Shown here: positions 6,256-9,926 of the stretch, piece by piece
Position numbering within the stretch: the first letter of the stretch is position 1
Layout: every line of letters begins with the position of its first letter
Assembly: GCA_003517845.1 (NCBI GenBank)
Contig: DOZU01000125.1
Coordinates: 1 to 9,926, forward strand
Reading direction: 5' to 3'
Source: Clostridiales bacterium
GTDB taxonomy: Bacteria > Bacillota > Sulfobacillia > UBA995
DNA: 9,926 nt
Made by a program: the position numbers and the translations under genes
Notes under the pieces: model-generated
Database searches by the model: none
Seen by the model: only the letters and a program-made list of their open reading frames with translations
What the model was told of the DNA's origin: nothing

Positions 6256-7215
6256 TTACATTGCCTCCTTCTTGTCTCCCTCGAGTAGTGCAAGCACGTC
6301 GATATCCTCACCTACCTCCGGCCATGATAGAATTCGGCCGTCTCCTACAATCCTCACGTTGACCTGCTGCTCAGTGGTAGCCTGCCCCAGCCGCCGCGCC
6401 CAGGTAAACGGCACAACCAGGGCGCAGCCGTCCGCCAGATCGACTCGAAACGTCCCATCGCCCGGGAACGAGACCCCTACCGCCCGACGGTTAGCACCGA
6501 CAGGGGTGAGAACAGCGCGGCCCTGCGGCGAATCACCGCCGGTCACGAGGCTACCGTCGACTATCCGCACGATCCGGTCGCATCGTCTCGCCACCCGGTC
6601 GTCGTGCGTCGCGATGAGCACCGATGCTCCCCGGTCCTTGATGGAGAGAATGAGCGTCATGACCTCCTCGGCGGTCACTCCGTCGAGAGCCGCCGTCGGC
6701 TCATCGGCGAGCACTACGACCGGGTTATTCACCAGCGCCCGAGCGATGGCGACCCGCTGTCGCTCGCCCATGGACAGTTTCGACGGATTCCTCTTCCGGG
6801 CCCAGCCGATACCGACCTGGTCAAGCACCATTTGCGTCCTCGATCTACACTCCCGCCAGGCAGGTCTGGGTCTGGCGTATTCGAGCGGGATCAGGACGTT
6901 CCGCTCGACGGTCTCGTTCTCAATGATCGCGAAGTCCTGATGCACATACCCGAAGAACTGATTACGCAGCCGGGCGCGCCGGTGCTCACTGCCCCCCACC
7001 TCCTCCCCGCGGACGAACACGCTGCCCCGGGTCGCCCGACTCAGCAGGCCCAACAATTTCAACAACGTCGTCTTGCCGCTCCCTGACGGCCCCATCAGGC
7101 CGACGGCCTCGCCCTCAGCGATGCTCAGGGAAACGTCGCGCACGGCCGTGACCCGAATTGGACCACTCGGGTATACCTTTGACACGTTGTGAGACTCCAA
7201 GAGCGCGTTCATCAT
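6256..7215 (-). CDS. ABC transporter ATPase of bacteriocin-export type with a C-terminal DUF2442-like domain
   Basis: A 319-residue protein. The ATPase part (1-225) has Walker A GPSGSGKTT (42-50), Q-loop Q93, signature LSMGE (147-151), Walker B VVLADEP (167-173) and switch histidine H204, all intact, so it should hydrolyse ATP. The segment FAIIENETVERNV after the Q-loop is close to that of the lactococcin 972 group exporters (MacB/LolD class). Residues about 246-312 form an extra domain with DGCALVVPFTW, RLGQATTEQQ and WPEVGEDIDVLALLEG, which fits DUF2442, a small domain usually found alone or in short operons. A LolD-like ATPase is normally 220-250 residues, so this is a true extension. The ATG directly follows the stop of the permease gene (a second ATG follows at codon 2). 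It should energise the two permeases as a membrane-associated ATPase. Confidence 0.93.
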   Translation of the reverse strand: MMNALLESHNVSKVYPSGPIRVTAVRDVSLSIAEGEAVGLMGPSGSGKTTLLKLLGLLSRATRGSVFVRGEEVGGSEHRRARLRNQFFGYVHQDFAIIENETVERNVLIPLEYARPRPAWRECRSRTQMVLDQVGIGWARKRNPSKLSMGERQRVAIARALVNNPVVVLADEPTAALDGVTAEEVMTLILSIKDRGASVLIATHDDRVARRCDRIVRIVDGSLVTGGDSPQGRAVLTPVGANRRAVGVSFPGDGTFRVDLADGCALVVPFTWARRLGQATTEQQVNVRIVGDGRILSWPEVGEDIDVLALLEGDKKEAM

Positions 7216-8304
7216 TCATCGTCCTATTCGATCTTGATGAAGTACATCCCGCACCGACCTGCCCCACAGGAAGACAAAATTGAGGATGACGGCCGACATG
7301 ACCCAAAGCGCCCCGGTCGCGACCGGTCCGCCAATCACCACGAACACCACGAACAGGAAAGAGAGCAAGGCAACCGGTAGCACCAGGACGACGGCGGCCA
7401 GGAAACTACCGATCCGCAGGCTGACATGCATCGCCGTGGCACCGTACATCTGCCGGATCTTGAACGCCGGCATTTCCTCACGTATCGTCAGATGAGCCGA
7501 TGACACAAAAGCACTGAGGACGAGGGCGAGAAACCCCAGCATACCGACGATATACATGGCGGAAGTCATCATGATCGCGCCGAGCCTCCGCGGCTGTTCG
7601 ACGGTCACGTCATGCGGGACCAAGAACAGCCCTCCCTGCGCGCAGCCGGACACGAACGCGTCCACCACCTCGTCGGCCGGGGCAAACATGACCGCACGAG
7701 CCAACGCTTCCTCTCGCTCGATGGGATTGAGCAGGAGGAGCATTCTGGCCGGCGCACGGATGACGATGCGACGGTCCAGAGGCAAGCCGGCGGCATTTGG
7801 ATCAAAGAGGGTAGCCCCGGCCGGCAACGCTCCAGCCACAGGGATGGTTTCTCCTGCGATACTTACATCGAGGTTCTGACCTGCCAATTGTGCGCCCTGC
7901 ATTGCGGATGGCACGGAGGCACGAAGCTGGAGATCCGGGAACAGGTCGGGGACGGCGTCTCCGAACAGAACCAGGGGAGTGTACCCGCCGGCGAAAGCGG
8001 GGTCGTCGATACCCATGTTGTGCACGATCGCGGTGTAGGCCTCCTGCCCGTCGATCATCTCTATCAGGAACCGGACGGTATCGTCACCGACGCTGCTCAC
8101 TCGTCCGTGCGGGTAATACACAGTGAAGAATACCGCGCGACGTTCACGGATCTGTTTGGCTCCCCTGAGTACTGCCACCTGTGAGAGCACATCACCCAGG
8201 GCAAGCGACAGGACCACGCAGGCAACGGCGACCATTCCGGCGAGGGCAAACATCGTAGGCCAACGCCGGAGCGCCATGACAAGACCGTCCCGCACTTCAC
8301 GCAA
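7216..8304 (-). CDS. FtsX/MacB-like ABC permease subunit B
   Basis: About 362 residues with the 1+3 membrane layout of FtsX-like permeases: one N-terminal span (about 17-38), a large external domain of about 200 residues, then three spans (about 244-268, 297-325 and 329-348). After span 2 the cytoplasmic coupling loop REEMPAFKIRQMYGAT matches the FtsX pattern (acidic pair, then R-x-M-G-A). I chose the TTG at 8304 because GAGGTG lies 7 nt upstream and it overlaps the preceding stop by 8 bp. ATG 8340 (no ribosome binding site, 44-bp overlap) and ATG 8277 are alternatives. It probably pairs with permease A and the ATPase to export or sense the secreted peptide, or to give immunity. Confidence 0.85.
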   Translation of the reverse strand: MREVRDGLVMALRRWPTMFALAGMVAVACVVLSLALGDVLSQVAVLRGAKQIRERRAVFFTVYYPHGRVSSVGDDTVRFLIEMIDGQEAYTAIVHNMGIDDPAFAGGYTPLVLFGDAVPDLFPDLQLRASVPSAMQGAQLAGQNLDVSIAGETIPVAGALPAGATLFDPNAAGLPLDRRIVIRAPARMLLLLNPIEREEALARAVMFAPADEVVDAFVSGCAQGGLFLVPHDVTVEQPRRLGAIMMTSAMYIVGMLGFLALVLSAFVSSAHLTIREEMPAFKIRQMYGATAMHVSLRIGSFLAAVVLVLPVALLSFLFVVFVVIGGPVATGALWVMSAVILNFVFLWGRSVRDVLHQDRIGR

Positions 8305-9316
8305 GGAGGCGCACCTCGGGACGCGATCGAATGACGACATAGAGGGTCGTTGACCACGTGACTATGGCAACGGCGGCTGCAACGACCCCGGCCCCGGTAA
8401 GTGTCTGGAAGTTGCCTGGCGTCAGCTGAACGTGACCAATCGCGGCAACCAGCAGGCCCGAGAACATCACACCAGCGACACCACCCGCCACCAGGCCGGG
8501 CAGCCCGCCCACCAGGTTCTCCCGGACAAGGGCCAATGGATGGGCGCCGTGACGGCTTTGAATGCCGAACTCGTGAGCACGTCCCCGGAGGTAGAGTGAC
8601 CAGTAAAGCACGGCGCAAGCGTGACCCAGCACCAGAAAGAGCACGGTGACAACCAGGAGGGGGTTGAGGACGAAGTATTGAAGCAGCGGAATCCTCCGCG
8701 CTCCCTGTGGGGCAAGGCCCATTCGATGCAGGAGATCAAGGACGTGTCCCACTTGACTTGAGTCAACCGTGTTGATCGTGTAGTTTCCGGGAGGTAGCGA
8801 GTCTTGCCCGATCCGTCTTGCGTATTGAAGGTTGCCGGCACCACGTGGTGCTGCTATCACCCCCTCCACCACGACCCCCCTCGGCAGAAGGGGGGTCGTG
8901 GTGGCCTTCGACCATCGGCGCTGCGAGTACGTGCCCTCAAAAAGGTACGCGCCACTCATGGCAGAGCGAGACTCTTCGGGGGTGGGCTGGGGGAACCACG
9001 AGAGCAAGCCGTCCGGATCGTAGACGAGCATTTCAGGGCGACCCTCTCCGTAAGAGGAGATGATCAGCGCAAGTGACCGGTCGCGGAGGTAAGCTTTGAG
9101 CTCCTCTTGAGCCGACATCGCATCGGCCGCCGCAACGATCTGCGGTCCCTCGAACATCTGAAGCACGGTGACCTCGCCTGGCATGTCGAAAGTCACTTCC
9201 CTGCGGGATTCCAGCACCCACTGTGCGGACCACACCATGAATGCCGTCAGGATGCCGAGGAAGAAGCTGCTAAGCGCAAGCCTGAAGTTCATCGACAGCC
9301 GCCGGTTCACCAGCAC
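8297..9316 (-). CDS. FtsX/MacB-like ABC permease subunit A
   Basis: About 339 residues with a first span at about 12-36, an external domain of about 180 residues, and three spans near 217-244, 271-293 and 305-328. The loop HEFGIQSRHGAHPLALVREN after span 2 is the FtsX-type ATPase contact motif. It is not obviously a duplicate of permease B, so the pair is a heterodimer. Together they are about as long as the single bacteriocin-associated integral membrane protein found in lactococcin 972-type loci, which suggests a split version. GTG 9316 has GGGAGG 8 nt upstream; the GTG at 9343 is an alternative. The coding sequence contains a perfect 15-bp inverted repeat (8866-8904). Confidence 0.85.
   Translation of the reverse strand: MLVNRRLSMNFRLALSSFFLGILTAFMVWSAQWVLESRREVTFDMPGEVTVLQMFEGPQIVAAADAMSAQEELKAYLRDRSLALIISSYGEGRPEMLVYDPDGLLSWFPQPTPEESRSAMSGAYLFEGTYSQRRWSKATTTPLLPRGVVVEGVIAAPRGAGNLQYARRIGQDSLPPGNYTINTVDSSQVGHVLDLLHRMGLAPQGARRIPLLQYFVLNPLLVVTVLFLVLGHACAVLYWSLYLRGRAHEFGIQSRHGAHPLALVRENLVGGLPGLVAGGVAGVMFSGLLVAAIGHVQLTPGNFQTLTGAGVVAAAVAIVTWSTTLYVVIRSRPEVRLLA
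8866..8904. repeat. Perfect 15-bp inverted repeat inside the permease A gene
   Basis: Arms CCACCACGACCCCCC (8866-8880) and GGGGGGTCGTGGTGG (8890-8904) surround a 9-nt loop. It lies in frame and encodes a TTTP-x-x-x-RGVVVEG stretch in the external domain. In mRNA it would form a very stable GC-rich hairpin. Confidence 0.9.
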
Positions 9317-9373
9317 CTTGCCGCCCTCCCGGCCGGGAGACACCCGATCCCCGGCTGCAACTCATGCCGGACC

Positions 9374-9736
9374 TCAGAACCACAGGAAGCCCCAGAAGTA
9401 CCTGGTGGTGTACCTGTCACCCCAGAGCGGAGAATCCCAGACCCAGTCCTGCCGCGACCGGATTGTGCTGTCCCTCGGTGACGTCGCCGCGGACGTCCAG
9501 AGACGGCCGGTATCGAGAGCAGGGCCGGCCTCGCGCATGAACCGGTGGTATCCTTGCCTTGCATGCCGACCATTGTCGTTGAACGATGCCTGGATCTGAA
9601 CATAGCCGTTCCAAATCGCACCACTCCACGTCTGCCAAGCGACGGCATAGTTCATGCTGGATGCTTGGGCCGGGGTCGCCATGGGCAAGACGACCACAAT
9701 CAGGACAACCGTCAACAGGACCTCCTTTCTTCCCAC
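9374..9736 (-). CDS. Secreted bacteriocin-like peptide precursor, Trp/Tyr-rich
   Basis: A 120-residue precursor. Residues 1-25 form a classic signal peptide: basic GRKE, hydrophobic VLLTVVLIVVVLPM, then TPAQA with predicted cleavage before S26. The mature part (95 residues) is rich in Trp, Tyr and Arg, has no cysteines, and ends TTRYFWGFLWF. I recognise no conserved domain; the position in front of two permeases and an ABC ATPase is what suggests a bacteriocin of lactococcin 972 type (Sec-secreted, with an ABC system for immunity or export). The GTG start at 9736 has GAGGG 5 nt upstream and supplies the charged signal-peptide end. TTG 9715 has an even better AAAGGAGG, but would remove the basic residues. 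ATG 9832 lies upstream of the promoter and is rejected. Confidence 0.7.
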   Translation of the reverse strand: MGRKEVLLTVVLIVVVLPMATPAQASSMNYAVAWQTWSGAIWNGYVQIQASFNDNGRHARQGYHRFMREAGPALDTGRLWTSAATSPRDSTIRSRQDWVWDSPLWGDRYTTRYFWGFLWF

Positions 9737-9753
9737 AATTTCCCTCACTTTGG

Positions 9754-9783
9754 ATTGTACTGCCTCCCGCGTGATGAGGTCAA
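9754..9783 (-). promoter_or_regulatory. Promoter of the peptide-permease-ABC operon
   Basis: TTGACC (9783-9778) and TACAAT (9759-9754) are separated by 18 bp, a good sigma-A type promoter. The expected transcript start near 9747 leaves a leader of about 11 nt containing GAGGG before the GTG at 9736, so the longer upstream reading frame is not transcribed from here. Confidence 0.75.
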
Positions 9784-9926
9784 GAGACCGCAGTAACTCA
9801 GCTAAAATGTAGCCGAACGGGTACCGGCTCACTCACCCAGAAATGTTCCCGAGGGGATGTGCGTTGCGAATGTTCATGCCAAGCCGCCGTGGATACCTGA
9901 ACCGGATGAGCCAGCGCTATCACTCA

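Noticed and set aside
9737..9832. Longer N-terminus of the secreted peptide from ATG 9832
   Set aside because: The -35 and -10 boxes lie inside this extension and it would bury the signal peptide. The GTG at 9736 gives a normal signal sequence.

Overview
The window is GC-rich and every gene I can support lies on the minus strand, so transcription runs from high to low coordinates. Strong Shine-Dalgarno sites (AAAGGAGG, GAGGAGGT), near-consensus sigma-A type promoters, and a bacteriocin-export style ABC cassette suggest a GC-rich member of the Bacillota. No ribosomal or taxonomic marker is present, so this is an inference.

Right part (about 9783 to 6256): a compact four-gene operon. A promoter (TTGACC, 18 bp, TACAAT) precedes a 120-residue secreted peptide with a clear signal peptide and a tryptophan- and tyrosine-rich mature part. 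Two FtsX/MacB-type permease halves and one ABC ATPase follow, with overlapping or abutting junctions. The order and the ATPase sequence recall the lactococcin 972 group of bacteriocin export/immunity loci. The ATPase carries an extra C-terminal domain that I read as DUF2442, which would be an unusual fusion.

Middle part (6221 to 5326): a short, possibly truncated ORF is translationally coupled to an iron-sulfur flavoprotein (NADPH-dependent FMN reductase-like) gene.

Mobile block (about 5299 to 3146): a group II intron of about 2 kb with a maturase/reverse transcriptase lacking an endonuclease domain, a recognisable domain V/VI region and a 5' ribozyme region. It sits directly beside a perfect 14-bp stem-loop, and its 3' flank encodes a scrap that looks like the start of a transposase. 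About 500 bp to its left (2648-3145) hold no gene I can recognise, only several small inverted repeats.

Left part (2647 to 1): a second operon. A perfect 16-bp inverted repeat abuts a consensus TATAAT box. It is followed by a 249-residue protein with two stretches resembling sigma-70 region 1.1. Overlapping that gene by 14 bp is a large PAPS-reductase/ferredoxin protein (607 codons visible, running off the left edge). The PAPS-reductase fold is shared with CysH and with DndC of DNA phosphorothioation. The operator-like palindrome, the unknown small protein and the PAPS-reductase-like enzyme make a coherent but undescribed-looking unit whose role I cannot fix from sequence.
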